From positions 1-64,000 of the forward strand of contig NZ_QVML01000011.1 of the NCBI RefSeq assembly GCF_010501015.1: DNA of 64,000 nt. Direction: 5' to 3'. This stretch comes from Bacteroides sp. 214. GTDB lineage: Bacteria > Bacteroidota > Bacteroidia > Bacteroidales > Bacteroidaceae. Of the stretch, positions 29,447-38,527 are shown piece after piece. The position numbers and the translations under genes were made by a program. Each line of letters starts with the position of its first letter. Position 1 is the stretch's first letter. Below the pieces are notes generated by a model. That model saw only the letters and a program-made list of their open reading frames with translations, made no database searches and was not told the DNA's origin.

Positions 29447-30055
29447 ATGGGCATTATTCATAGCTTAAAGCGTTCTTTTGTTTGGCTAAAGCGTTTTCGC
29501 TATCGTTGTGGTTATGGTGTACACTCTCCGTTCGCATTCAATTTCATAACCCAAGTCATTTATGAAAAAGAGAATTACTATGCGTACAAAGAGCTGGAGC
29601 AAAACGCAGAGCAATTATCGACACACCTCTCCAGAAAACTAAACAGGCTATTCTTCAGAATTACCAACTCACTACAGCCTACAACAATCCTCGAAATAGG
29701 CGATACACCGTTAAGCCAGAAATACCTGCTTGCCGCAAAAAGAATGTGTAACTACACACATCTCACCACTACCGATACCAGTATAGACGTGTACTTAGCG
29801 GATTTAATCCTCTTCCACTACAAAAAAGAAAAAGCAAAGGAAACAAAAGAGCTAATCTTTAAGCTGATAGACAATAATATAACCGATTCTTCAGTTCTTA
29901 TTATTGAAGGTATTCAATACTCACCGGAGATGAAACAATTGTGGAAACAGCTAAAGGAGAGTGAACGAACAGGAATCACATTTGATTTGTACGATATAGG
30001 AATTATATTCTTCGATCGCAAAAAAGAGAAACAGCATTATAAAGTGAACTTCTAA
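29447..30055 (+). CDS. Methyltransferase-like protein with degenerate SAM motif
   Basis: A 202-residue protein of a Bacteroidetes family recognised by its start ([20 protein letters not shown]). [18 protein letters not shown] occupies the place of motif I of class I methyltransferases, but the usual GxGxG glycines are missing, and the acidic residue after strand two is not evident. It may be a non-catalytic relative. It begins 3 nt after the kinase gene, so it is probably co-transcribed with it. Confidence 0.7.
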   Translation: MGIIHSLKRSFVWLKRFRYRCGYGVHSPFAFNFITQVIYEKENYYAYKELEQNAEQLSTHLSRKLNRLFFRITNSLQPTTILEIGDTPLSQKYLLAAKRMCNYTHLTTTDTSIDVYLADLILFHYKKEKAKETKELIFKLIDNNITDSSVLIIEGIQYSPEMKQLWKQLKESERTGITFDLYDIGIIFFDRKKEKQHYKVNF

Positions 30056-30074
30056 AAAAACACTACTTAATACA

Positions 30075-30638
30075 ATGAAGAAGAGTATGGTATATACAAA
30101 AACCGGAGACAAAGGAAGTAGCGGTTTGATTGGCGGAACCCGAGTGTCTAAAACAGATATACGTTTAGAAGCTTACGGAACCGTAGATGAGTTTAACGCA
30201 CAACTTGGTGTACTGTGTACCTATTTGACCGATGAGCACGATAAAGAGATTGTGTTGAATATTCAAGATAAGCTATTTACCATAGGGGCTCATCTTGCTA
30301 CCGATCAGGAAAAAGTTACTTTAAGTAAATCAAGTATTATTACCCACGAGCATATTGAAGGTATAGAAAAAGAGATTGACAGAGTAGATTCACAACTTCC
30401 ACCACTTAAAGCTTTTGTTATTCCCGGTGGATGTCGTGCTGCAGCTGTTTGCCATGTTTGTCGAACAGTTTGCCGGCGGGTGGAAAGAAAAGTTGTTGCT
30501 CTCTCGGAAACCTACCCTGTTGCTCTCGAAGTAATGGCATATATCAACCGAATTTCGGATTATCTGTTTGTTTTGTCGCGAAAATTGAATATTCAGTCTG
30601 CACACGACGAAATATTTTGGAATAATAGTTGCAAGTGA
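30075..30638 (+). CDS. Cob(I)alamin adenosyltransferase, PduO type
   Basis: Transfers the adenosyl group of ATP to cob(I)alamin to give adenosylcobalamin, the cofactor of methylmalonyl-CoA mutase. The PduO signature is visible: [20 protein letters not shown] at the N-terminus, [16 protein letters not shown], and [13 protein letters not shown] with the ATP-binding arginines, plus a C-terminal [15 protein letters not shown]. 187 residues, full length. It fits the succinate-to-propionate route suggested by frdCAB and pckA. Confidence 0.95.
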   Translation: MKKSMVYTKTGDKGSSGLIGGTRVSKTDIRLEAYGTVDEFNAQLGVLCTYLTDEHDKEIVLNIQDKLFTIGAHLATDQEKVTLSKSSIITHEHIEGIEKEIDRVDSQLPPLKAFVIPGGCRAAAVCHVCRTVCRRVERKVVALSETYPVALEVMAYINRISDYLFVLSRKLNIQSAHDEIFWNNSCK

Positions 30639-30650
30639 GAATAATTATTA

Positions 30651-30658
30651 TACTTTTG
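30651..30658 (+). promoter_or_regulatory. DUF2795 gene -7 box
   Basis: TACTTTTG fits TAnnTTTG, 51 nt before the ATG; AGTTGC about 20 nt upstream is a weak -33 box. Confidence 0.6.
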
Positions 30659-30709
30659 CCGAAAAATAGAGAGTAGAAATAAATATTCACGTAAAAACCT
30701 AAAACTATT

Positions 30710-30931
30710 ATGTATTGGACATTGGAATTAGCCTCAAGACTAGAAGACGCCCCCTGGCCAGCAACTAAAGAAGAGTTGATTGACTACGCCATGCGTTCGG
30801 GTGCACCATTGGAGGTAATTGAAAATCTTCAGGAGATGGAAGATGAAGGTGAGATTTACGAAAGTATTGAAGATATTTGGCCAGATTATCCAAGTAAAGA
30901 AGATTTCTTCTTTAATGAAGATGAGTATTAA
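30710..30931 (+). CDS. DUF2795 small acidic protein
   Basis: A 73-residue acidic protein starting MYWTLELASRLEDAPWPATK, with the DUF2795 pattern (A-S-x-L-x-D-A-P-W-P-A-T-K-x-E-L-I-x-Y-A) and an acidic C-terminal tail. Highly conserved across Bacteroidales but of unknown function. Own promoter; ends just before the large palindrome at 30941-30994. Confidence 0.9.
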   Translation: MYWTLELASRLEDAPWPATKEELIDYAMRSGAPLEVIENLQEMEDEGEIYESIEDIWPDYPSKEDFFFNEDEY

Positions 30932-30940
30932 TACCCATAA

Positions 30941-30994
30941 CCTGTATAAAAAGATTGAGGCAGCCAATTGGCTGCCTCAATCTTTTTATACAGG
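30941..30994. terminator. Perfect 54-bp palindrome, bidirectional terminator
   Basis: The 27 bases from CCTGTATAAAAAG (30941 onward) through GGCAGCCAA are perfectly complementary to 30968-30994, with no mismatch or loop beyond the folding turn. It sits between converging genes, and the stop codon of the Na/Pi gene lies inside the right arm. The A/T tracts flanking the GC core give a terminator on both strands. Confidence 0.9.
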
Positions 30995-32680
30995 TTTGTG
31001 CTCTTTTAGTATTTGCGCTTCCACAACATTGACTATATAGTCGCCCAGTTTCTCACACTCGGCAATGATATCCATGTAGTAGACTCCCGCCTGATAGTTA
31101 TATTCCTTATTGTTCACATCTAGAATGTTCTGAGTTTTCAGTTGGTTACGGTAGTTATTGATTTCATTCTCCAGATTGTGCGACTTGTTTAAGTCGGCTA
31201 TTTGATTTACCGAACGCTCTACCACATTTATCATCTGTAACAAGGCGGCATCTGCCATTTTCATCATGGAATGAATATGTTCGTACTGGTTCGCACTGAA
31301 AGACACATTCGCTTCACGCTGACGATTGATTGTGCGTGCCAAATTGTAGCAACTATCGCCAATACTCTCTATCTCTGTAATAACACGTAGCATAGACCTG
31401 ATTTGTAGCTTAGATTCAGAACTTAACCTACCTTCCGATACCTCATTGAGATAGTTGGCGATTTCAATTTCCATGTTATCGCTGATATTCTCGTACTTCT
31501 CTATGCGACTGTATATCTTATTAAATTCATCGTCTTTTTCGGTATGCAGCAAGTCTTGTACCATGGTGAACATCCGTTGTGTGCGTTCTGCATAGAGGTG
31601 AATTTCTTTCCTCGCCTGCACAATCGAGAGTTCTGATGTAGAAAGCATACCTCCACTGATATAGCGTAAACGATATTCTTCCTCTTCTTCTTTTTGAGGA
31701 ATGATAAAGCACACGGTTTTTTCAATTAGTCTCACAAACCATATCAAGACGCATACATTACATATATTAAATAAGGTGTGAAACGCCGAAAGCTTATAAG
31801 ATACCGCAACCTCTTCCGAGCCGGGGAACATATAATTATCAACAAACCAACTAACACTACTCGTTAAGGGCGTAAACAAAAGCAGCACCCAAATAACACC
31901 GAATATATTGAAAACAAGATGTGCTAGTGCCGCCCGTTTGGCTTGCGTATTCCCTGTTAACGCAGCAAGATTGGCTGTTATAGTTGTTCCTATATTTTCG
32001 CCCAACACTAGTGCAGCCCCCAATTCGTAGCTAATCCAACCATTGGCACACATAATGAGTGTTATAGCCATTGTAGCCGCCGAAGCTTGCACAATCATGG
32101 TAAGTAGCGTACCTATGAACAAGAACAACAACACAGATCCAAAGCCCATATCGGTATAATTCTGAACAAAAGCCAGCATTTCGGGGTTCTTACCTAAGTC
32201 GGGTGCATTTGCTTTCAGTAGCGAAAGCCCCATAAACAGAAAGGAGAAGCCAAAAATAAATTCGCCCATCGACTTATGGGTGCTCTTTTTAGAGAAGATA
32301 AGTGGAAGGGCGAAGGCAATTAACGGAAGAGTAAAGGAGGCCATGTCAACCTTAAACCCAAAGACGGATATAATCCATGCCGTGACTGTGGTACCGATAT
32401 TGGCTCCCATAATAACCGTGATGGACTGCGCCAAGGTAAGCAAACCGGCATTTACAAAACTTACAACCATAACGGTTGTTGCCGATGAAGATTGAATCAA
32501 AGCAGTTACTGCCACACCGGTCAGCACACCCGTCACACGATTGGAAGTCATTGCAGTAAGTATGGAGCGGAGTCTATCTCCAGCCACCTTTTGCAAGCCT
32601 TCGCTCATGATCTTCATTCCGTACAAGAAGAGCCCTAAAGAGCCTATTAGCTTTAAAAAATCATAAAAAGAATATTCCAT
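30986..32680 (-). CDS. Na/Pi cotransporter with C-terminal PhoU-like domain
   Basis: Sodium-dependent phosphate carrier of the NptA/PNaS family. The two inverted-repeat signatures are visible, IQSSSATTVMVVSFVNAG near 60-80 and QASAATMAITLIM near 195-207, within about eight or nine membrane segments (to about 320). The remainder (about 340-560) is a cytoplasmic PhoU-like helical bundle. 564 residues. It starts divergently from the nucleoside kinase gene. Confidence 0.95.
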   Translation of the reverse strand: MEYSFYDFLKLIGSLGLFLYGMKIMSEGLQKVAGDRLRSILTAMTSNRVTGVLTGVAVTALIQSSSATTVMVVSFVNAGLLTLAQSITVIMGANIGTTVTAWIISVFGFKVDMASFTLPLIAFALPLIFSKKSTHKSMGEFIFGFSFLFMGLSLLKANAPDLGKNPEMLAFVQNYTDMGFGSVLLFLFIGTLLTMIVQASAATMAITLIMCANGWISYELGAALVLGENIGTTITANLAALTGNTQAKRAALAHLVFNIFGVIWVLLLFTPLTSSVSWFVDNYMFPGSEEVAVSYKLSAFHTLFNICNVCVLIWFVRLIEKTVCFIIPQKEEEEEYRLRYISGGMLSTSELSIVQARKEIHLYAERTQRMFTMVQDLLHTEKDDEFNKIYSRIEKYENISDNMEIEIANYLNEVSEGRLSSESKLQIRSMLRVITEIESIGDSCYNLARTINRQREANVSFSANQYEHIHSMMKMADAALLQMINVVERSVNQIADLNKSHNLENEINNYRNQLKTQNILDVNNKEYNYQAGVYYMDIIAECEKLGDYIVNVVEAQILKEHKPV

Positions 32681-32698
32681 CTTTATTTATTAAGTATT

Positions 32699-32706
32699 TA
32701 TTTTTG
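32699..32706 (+). promoter_or_regulatory. Nucleoside kinase gene -7 box
   Basis: TATTTTTG fits TAnnTTTG. It overlaps the GTG at 32706 that opens the longest frame and so rules that start out. Confidence 0.55.
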
Positions 32707-32753
32707 TGTTACTCCTTAGTTATCAATATATTTCGGAATTAAATGACAACGAT

Positions 32754-34427
32754 ATGGTAGACACAATTGAAATTCTTTGCAAAAATAATAATATTTCCAA
32801 AAAATTCCCGATTGGGAGTTCTCTTTTGGATATTTATAATGGTTTTAATCTAAATATGCCTTATCAGGTAGTTAGCGCCAAAGTTAATAATCGCACAGAA
32901 GGACTAACCTTCAAGGTATATAATAATAAAGATGTAGAATTTCTGGATGTGCGCGATTCTTCGGGAATGAGAACCTATGTACGTTCACTCTGTTTTATCC
33001 TTTATAAAGCGGCAAGCGAACTTTTCCCCGAAGGGAAACTGTTTGTAGAACACCCTGTTTCCAAAGGATATTACTGCAAATTAGACATTGGTAGAGCTAT
33101 TACCGAGGCAGATGTAACTCGTATCAAAGAGCGTATGCTGGAAATTATAGATGCTGATATACGCTTCCATCGCACAGAATGTCATACCACCGAAGCTGTT
33201 CGCATCTTTAGCGAAAACGGCATGGAAGATAAAGTTAAGTTGCTGGAAACATCAGGTTCGCTTTATACCTATTATTATACGCTGGACAAAACGATAGATT
33301 ATTACTATGGTAGTTTAGTCCCCAGCACCGGCTTCGTTAAGTTGTTCGACCTGCTTAAATACTTTGATGGGTTGTTATTACGTATTCCTAATAAAGAGAA
33401 TCCAAATAAGCTCGCTGAAATTATTCGTCAAGATAAGATGAACGATATCTTCAAGGAGCACCTTAGCTGGAATTCTATTATGGGAGTAAGTAATGTGGGC
33501 GACTTCAATATTATCTGTGCAGAAGGACGTGCTACCGGACTGATTAATGTAGCGGAAGCTCTTCAGGAAAAAAAGATAGCACAAATTGCAGATACCATTT
33601 ACGGACGAGGCATGAATGGCGACAGGGTGAAGTTGATACTTATCTCTGGGCCTTCTTCTTCCGGGAAAACGACATTCAGCAAGCGCCTATCTATTCAATT
33701 GATGACAAATGCTATCAAACCTTATCCTATTTCGCTCGACAATTATTTTGTAGACAGAGACCAAACACCACTGGATAAAAATGGAGACTATGACTACGAG
33801 TCGCTATATGCCTTGGACTTGGATTTGTTCAACCGCCAGATAGAAGCACTTCTTAATGGAGAAGAGGTGGAACTACCGCGCTATAACTTCACTACCGGAA
33901 AGAAAGAATACAAAGGCGATAAGTTGCGCATTGATAAGCACACGGTACTTATTCTTGAAGGCATCCACGCGTTAAACCCAGAACTTACCAAGCATATAGA
34001 TAATCACAGTAAATATAAAATCTACGTATCCGCGTTGACCACTATTTCGATTGACGACCATAACTGGATTCCTACTACCGACAACCGTCTTCTTCGCCGC
34101 ATCTTGCGCGACTACAACTATCGTGGTTACTCAGCTCAAGAAACTATTTCGCGTTGGGCAAGCGTACGGGCTGGTGAAGATAAATGGATATTCCCTTTCC
34201 AGGAAAATGCAGATTCTATGTTTAACTCAGCACTGTTGTTTGAGTTGGCAGTACTACGCCGACATGTGGAGCCAATACTAATGTCCGTGCCACGCAACTG
34301 TCCGGAGTATGCGGAAGCATACCGATTGCTGAAGTTTATTAAATATTTCTTGCCGATACAAGATAACGAGATACCACCAACATCATTATTAAGGGAGTTC
34401 TTGGGGGGAAGTAGTTTTAAGTACTAA
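32754..34427 (+). CDS. Nucleoside (uridine-type) kinase with N-terminal TGS/ThrRS-like region
   Basis: A 557-residue fusion. Residues about 1-60 resemble a TGS domain (TIEILCKNNNISKKFPIGSS), about 65-230 the accessory domain of threonyl-tRNA synthetase with histidines in RFHRTECHT, and from about 280 a P-loop kinase of the uridine kinase/PRK family (GPSSSGKTTFSKRL, LDNYFVDRDQTP, LILEGIHALNP). Such fusions are found in many anaerobes; they probably phosphorylate a nucleoside, while the N-terminal role is unknown. ATG 32754 is chosen because the upstream GTG lies in the promoter. Confidence 0.9.
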   Translation: MVDTIEILCKNNNISKKFPIGSSLLDIYNGFNLNMPYQVVSAKVNNRTEGLTFKVYNNKDVEFLDVRDSSGMRTYVRSLCFILYKAASELFPEGKLFVEHPVSKGYYCKLDIGRAITEADVTRIKERMLEIIDADIRFHRTECHTTEAVRIFSENGMEDKVKLLETSGSLYTYYYTLDKTIDYYYGSLVPSTGFVKLFDLLKYFDGLLLRIPNKENPNKLAEIIRQDKMNDIFKEHLSWNSIMGVSNVGDFNIICAEGRATGLINVAEALQEKKIAQIADTIYGRGMNGDRVKLILISGPSSSGKTTFSKRLSIQLMTNAIKPYPISLDNYFVDRDQTPLDKNGDYDYESLYALDLDLFNRQIEALLNGEEVELPRYNFTTGKKEYKGDKLRIDKHTVLILEGIHALNPELTKHIDNHSKYKIYVSALTTISIDDHNWIPTTDNRLLRRILRDYNYRGYSAQETISRWASVRAGEDKWIFPFQENADSMFNSALLFELAVLRRHVEPILMSVPRNCPEYAEAYRLLKFIKYFLPIQDNEIPPTSLLREFLGGSSFKY

Positions 34428-34432
34428 ATAAG

Positions 34433-34516
34433 TAGGCTTCATATCAACCGAAAGTGAAGCCTAAACTTCGCAAAAACGAGGTTCATTTTTAGAAAGAATG
34501 AGCCTCGTTTTTTTAT
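34433..34516 (+). terminator. Two terminator hairpins after the nucleoside kinase gene
   Basis: First: TAGGCTTCA (34433-34441) with TGAAGCCTA (34455-34463), no strong T run. Second: AAAACGAGGTTCATT (34473-34487) with AATGAGCCTCGTTTT (34497-34511), one G-T pair, followed by TTTTA; this is the working terminator. Confidence 0.75.
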
Positions 34517-34520
34517 GACA

Positions 34521-34945
34521 CATTCTCCAAATAGACTTTTACAAAATAGGTCTTCACCTTCACAAAACGCTGTAACCAATTAACAGTAAGTGGATTACGT
34601 GTGAAGACCCCCTCTTTTATCCTTCACAGGGTCTTCACAGCCAATAAAAAAAAGAATAGTTAAATCACAACCACAACAGGTTTTTCTCAAAAGGTTTTAT
34701 CATGTTGAGAATAAATTCTCAACATGGTGAGTATTCGTTCTCAACAAGGCGAGTATTTGTTCTCAACGTGGTGAGAATTTCTTCTTATCTAAAGGCGCTG
34801 TCAGCCATAGCCTCATGCTCCGTCAGCCATAGTCTCATGCCCCGTCAGCCATAGTCTCATGCCCCGTCAGCCATAGTCTCGTGCTCCGTCAGCCTATGGC
34901 TTATGGTTCGTCAACTATAGTTGCTGTTCGCCCTCAGCACTATTA
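34521..34945 (+). repeat. Composite intergenic repeat element, copy 2
   Basis: Occupies the gap between the kinase terminator and the frd promoter. Head block 34521-34660 with GGTCTTCAC (34549-34557), GTGAAGACCC (34601-34610) and GGGTCTTCAC (34629-34638). Then 22-bp units of TTCTCAACnnGGTGAG at 34716, 34738 and 34760, with a degenerate unit at 34782. Then seven 22-bp units of GTCAGCCATAG starting at 34800, 34822, 34844, 34866, 34888, 34910 and about 34932. The order is that of copy 1 read in reverse complement. Confidence 0.85.
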
Positions 34946-34967
34946 AAGAATTATTTCTTTAATAACT

Positions 34968-34997
34968 TGCTTTGTTTAGGGATTTCATGTACTTTTG
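34968..34997 (+). promoter_or_regulatory. frdCAB promoter
   Basis: TACTTTTG at 34990-34997 fits TAnnTTTG. TTTG at 34971-34974 is the likely -33 box with a short gap. It leaves a leader of about 65 nt. Confidence 0.6.
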
Positions 34998-35066
34998 CCA
35001 GATAAGTGAGATTACAAAATAGAATTTTATAGTAATAACAATTAAATAATTAAAAAACAATCATTT

Positions 35067-35747
35067 ATGTGGTTAATTAATTCATCTGTAGGTAGGAAAG
35101 TGGTTATGAGTCTTACTGGCTTTGCCCTTATCCTGTTTCTAACCTTTCACATGGCGATGAACCTCGTTGCTATTTTCAGTGCGGAGGCTTACAACATGAT
35201 TTGTGAGTTTTTGGGTGCCAACTGGTATGCGTTGGTTGCTACTGTTGGACTTGCGGGGCTTGTTGCTCTTCACTTTCTCTACGCATTGTTGCTTACCTTC
35301 CAAAACAGAAAAGCAAGGGGTAGCGAACGTTATGCTGTAACAAACACTCCTAAACAAGTAACATGGGCTTCTCAAAACATGTTCGTATTAGGACTTATTG
35401 TTGTTCTGGGACTGGGACTGCACTTGTTCAACTTCTGGTACAAGATGCAACTTTCGGAAATCATGGGTATTCATGGGGCTATAGAAAACGGTGGCATTGC
35501 TCCTACCGACGGTGCCGGCTTTATTGCCGCTACCTTTAGCAACCCAGTGTATGTGGTGTTGTACCTTATCTGGTTAGGCGCTATCTGGTTTCACCTGAAT
35601 CATGGTTTCTGGAGTGCTTTACAAACGATGGGATGGAGCAACAAAATATGGTTGAACAGATGGAAAGTAGTATCTGCTATTTACACAAGCATTGTGATGG
35701 GCGGTTTTGCCTTGGTAGTGATTATCTATTTCGCGAAATCTTTATAA
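35067..35747 (+). CDS. frdC: Fumarate reductase/succinate dehydrogenase cytochrome b subunit
   Basis: Di-heme membrane anchor that links the menaquinone pool to FrdAB. A single 226-residue polypeptide with five hydrophobic helices (about 12-35, 50-72, 95-120, 145-170, 195-220) and His residues in the helices for heme b, for example LTFHMAMNL and VALHFLYAL. One large C subunit without D is the type B architecture expected in Bacteroidetes. First gene of the frdCAB operon. Confidence 0.95.
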   Translation: MWLINSSVGRKVVMSLTGFALILFLTFHMAMNLVAIFSAEAYNMICEFLGANWYALVATVGLAGLVALHFLYALLLTFQNRKARGSERYAVTNTPKQVTWASQNMFVLGLIVVLGLGLHLFNFWYKMQLSEIMGIHGAIENGGIAPTDGAGFIAATFSNPVYVVLYLIWLGAIWFHLNHGFWSALQTMGWSNKIWLNRWKVVSAIYTSIVMGGFALVVIIYFAKSL

Positions 35748-35759
35748 AGAACATACATT

Positions 35760-37703
35760 ATGACTAAGATAGATTCAAAAATTCCCGAAGGTCAATTGAC
35801 CGAAAAATGGAGTAACTATAAAGCTCATCAAAAATTAGTAAACCCTGCCAATAAACGCCGATTGGATATTATTGTAGTGGGTACAGGCTTAGCCGGTGCT
35901 TCGGCTGCTGCTTCGCTTGGCGAAATGGGATTTAAGGTTTTCAACTTCTGCATTCAGGATTCTCCGCGTCGCGCACACTCTATTGCTGCGCAAGGAGGTA
36001 TCAATGCTGCAAAGAATTATCAAAACGACGGCGACTCTGTGTACCGTCTTTTCTACGATACAATTAAAGGTGGTGACTATCGTGCTCGTGAGGCAAACGT
36101 ATATCGCCTTGCCGAAGTGTCAAACGCTATCATTGACCAATGTGTGGCGCAAGGAGTACCTTTTGCCCGCGATTATGGTGGCACTCTCGACAACCGTTCA
36201 TTCGGTGGTGCGCAAGTATCGCGCACATTCTATGCTCGTGGTCAAACAGGACAACAGTTGCTATTGGGTGCTTACTCGGCATTAAGCCGCCAAGTACATC
36301 AAGGCAACGTAAAATTGTTTACCCGCTATGAAATGTTGGACCTCGTTGTTATTGACGGTCGCGCTCGCGGTATCATCGCACGCAACTTGGTTAACGGAAA
36401 AATTGAACGTTTCTCTGCACACGCTGTTGTTATCGGTACAGGCGGATACGGAAACGCTTTCTTCCTCTCTACAAACGCAATGGGTTCCAATGGATCGGCT
36501 GCTATTCAATGCTACAAAAAGGGTGCTTACTTTGCTAACCCTGCTTTTGCACAGATTCACCCAACCTGTGTTCCTGTACATGGCGACAAACAATCAAAGT
36601 TGACGCTGATGTCCGAGTCGCTTCGTAACGATGGACGTATCTGGGTGCCAAAGAAGATTGAAGATGCCAAAGCATTGCAAGCAGGTAAGCTTAAACCGAC
36701 TGAAATACCCGACGAAGATCGCGACTTCTATCTCGAACGTCGTTATCCGGCATTCGGTAACTTGGTTCCTCGCGACGTAGCTTCGCGCGCTGCCAAAGAA
36801 CGTTGTGACGCTGGTTTTGGGGTAAACAATACTGGTCTTGCTGTGTATCTTGACTTCAAATATGCTATCGAACGTTTGGGAGAAGACGTGGTACGCGACC
36901 GTTACGGTAATCTTTTTGATATGTACGAAGAAATCACCGACGATAATCCATACCATACTCCAATGATGATATTCCCTGCCATTCACTATACCATGGGTGG
37001 TATTTGGGTAGACTATGAATTGATGACTTCAATTCCCGGTTTATTTGCCATTGGCGAAGCTAACTTCTCCGATCATGGAGCAAATCGTCTTGGCGCATCG
37101 GCATTGATGCAAGGACTGGCAGACGGATACTTCGTGCTTCCGTATACCATACAAAATTACTTGTCCGATCAGATTCAGGTTCCACGTTTCTCTATTGACC
37201 TTCCAGAGTTTAAGGAAGCCGAAAAAGCAATCGTGGATAAGATGAAGAAGCTGAAAGCAATTAACGGTAAGCACTCGGTAGACTCTATCCATAAGAAACT
37301 AGGTCTTGTAATGTGGGAATTAGTAGGTATGGGTCGTACCAAAGAAGGTTTGGAAAAAGCCTTGGTTGAGATTCAAAAAATCAAAAAAGAGTTCTGGAGT
37401 GATGTTCGCATCCCGGGCGATATAGACGAATTGAATATTGAACTTGAAAAAGCACTGCGTCTCGACGACTTTATAGAAGTGGGCATGTTGATGGCATTGG
37501 ATGGTATCAATCGTAATGAGTCTTGTGGTGGACACTTCCGCGAAGAATATCAAACTCCCGAAGGAGAAGCCCTTCGTGACGATGCCAACTACTCGTATGT
37601 AGCTTGTTGGAAGTATACCGGCGAAGACTCAAAACCTGAATTAATTAAGGAAGACCTGAATTATCAATTTGTGCAGGTTCAAACCCGTAACTACAAAGCA
37701 TAA
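35760..37703 (+). CDS. frdA: Fumarate reductase/succinate dehydrogenase flavoprotein subunit
   Basis: Catalytic subunit with covalently bound FAD. The dinucleotide-binding motif is [18 protein letters not shown] (about 40-57), the flavin-binding His lies in [17 protein letters not shown], and the active-site Arg region is [10 protein letters not shown] and [16 protein letters not shown]. 647 residues. In an anaerobe it most likely runs as fumarate reductase, giving succinate. It is 12 nt after frdC. Confidence 0.97.
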   Translation: MTKIDSKIPEGQLTEKWSNYKAHQKLVNPANKRRLDIIVVGTGLAGASAAASLGEMGFKVFNFCIQDSPRRAHSIAAQGGINAAKNYQNDGDSVYRLFYDTIKGGDYRAREANVYRLAEVSNAIIDQCVAQGVPFARDYGGTLDNRSFGGAQVSRTFYARGQTGQQLLLGAYSALSRQVHQGNVKLFTRYEMLDLVVIDGRARGIIARNLVNGKIERFSAHAVVIGTGGYGNAFFLSTNAMGSNGSAAIQCYKKGAYFANPAFAQIHPTCVPVHGDKQSKLTLMSESLRNDGRIWVPKKIEDAKALQAGKLKPTEIPDEDRDFYLERRYPAFGNLVPRDVASRAAKERCDAGFGVNNTGLAVYLDFKYAIERLGEDVVRDRYGNLFDMYEEITDDNPYHTPMMIFPAIHYTMGGIWVDYELMTSIPGLFAIGEANFSDHGANRLGASALMQGLADGYFVLPYTIQNYLSDQIQVPRFSIDLPEFKEAEKAIVDKMKKLKAINGKHSVDSIHKKLGLVMWELVGMGRTKEGLEKALVEIQKIKKEFWSDVRIPGDIDELNIELEKALRLDDFIEVGMLMALDGINRNESCGGHFREEYQTPEGEALRDDANYSYVACWKYTGEDSKPELIKEDLNYQFVQVQTRNYKA

Positions 37704-37708
37704 AGGAA

Positions 37709-38464
37709 ATGGAAAAAATAATAAGTTTCACGCTGAAGGTATGGCGTCAAAAAGGACCAAAAGCTAAAGGAGCATTTGAAACATACCAAATGAAAGATAT
37801 TCCGGGCGATACATCATTCCTGGAAGCACTTGATATATTGAACGAAAACCTGATCAACGAAGGAAAAGAACCGATTGTGTTCGACCATGATTGCCGCGAG
37901 GGTATTTGCGGAATGTGTTCTTTGTACATTAACGGACGTCCACACGGACCGGGTACAGGAGCAACTACCTGCCAAATATACATTCGCCGTTTCAAAGATG
38001 GAGAAACCATCACCGTTGAGCCTTGGCGTTCGGCAGGTTTTCCTGTTATCAGAGACTTAATGGTAGACCGCACGGCTTATGACAAGATTATGCAAGCCGG
38101 TGGATACGTAAGTGTGAACACAGGTGCTCCTCAAGATGCCAATGCAATTCTTATTTCTAAGGAAGTGGCGGATGAGGCAATGGATGCCGCCTCATGTATT
38201 GGCTGCGGTGCTTGTGCTGCTGCTTGTAAGAATGGTTCGGCAATGTTATTTGTTTCGGCAAAGGTTAGCCAACTCAACTTACTTCCGCAAGGAAAGATTG
38301 AAGCAAGCCGCCGTGCAAAAGCAATGCTTTCTAAGATGGATGAGCTTGGGTTTGGTAACTGCACCAACACCCGCGCTTGCGAAGCCGAATGTCCTAAGAA
38401 CATTTCAATCAGTCACATCGCGCGCTTAAACCGTCACTTTATCGCAGCGAAACTGAAAGATTAA
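37709..38464 (+). CDS. frdB: Fumarate reductase/succinate dehydrogenase iron-sulfur subunit
   Basis: Carries electrons between the cytochrome and flavin subunits. The 2Fe-2S cysteines are in [20 protein letters not shown], and the 4Fe-4S and 3Fe-4S ligands in [16 protein letters not shown] and [16 protein letters not shown]. 251 residues. It follows frdA by 5 nt; a terminator stands at 38485-38520. Confidence 0.97.
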   Translation: MEKIISFTLKVWRQKGPKAKGAFETYQMKDIPGDTSFLEALDILNENLINEGKEPIVFDHDCREGICGMCSLYINGRPHGPGTGATTCQIYIRRFKDGETITVEPWRSAGFPVIRDLMVDRTAYDKIMQAGGYVSVNTGAPQDANAILISKEVADEAMDAASCIGCGACAAACKNGSAMLFVSAKVSQLNLLPQGKIEASRRAKAMLSKMDELGFGNCTNTRACEAECPKNISISHIARLNRHFIAAKLKD

Positions 38465-38484
38465 TTTTATAGTGCTATAAAGAT

Positions 38485-38522
38485 AAGAATCCCTCAGGTT
38501 TATTGACTTGGGGGATTCTTTG
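38485..38522. terminator. frdCAB terminator
   Basis: AAGAATCCC (38485-38493) pairs with GGGATTCTT (38512-38520) with further imperfect pairs inside, then TTTG. It separates frdB from the converging dprA. Confidence 0.7.
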
Positions 38523-38527
38523 TTGTA

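Noticed and set aside
32706..32753. GTG start of the nucleoside kinase
   Set aside because: The GTG lies in a consensus -7 box, so it would be at or before the transcription start.
34716..34945. Repeat array as a coding minisatellite
   Set aside because: A 22-bp unit shifts the frame at each repeat and stop codons occur in all frames.
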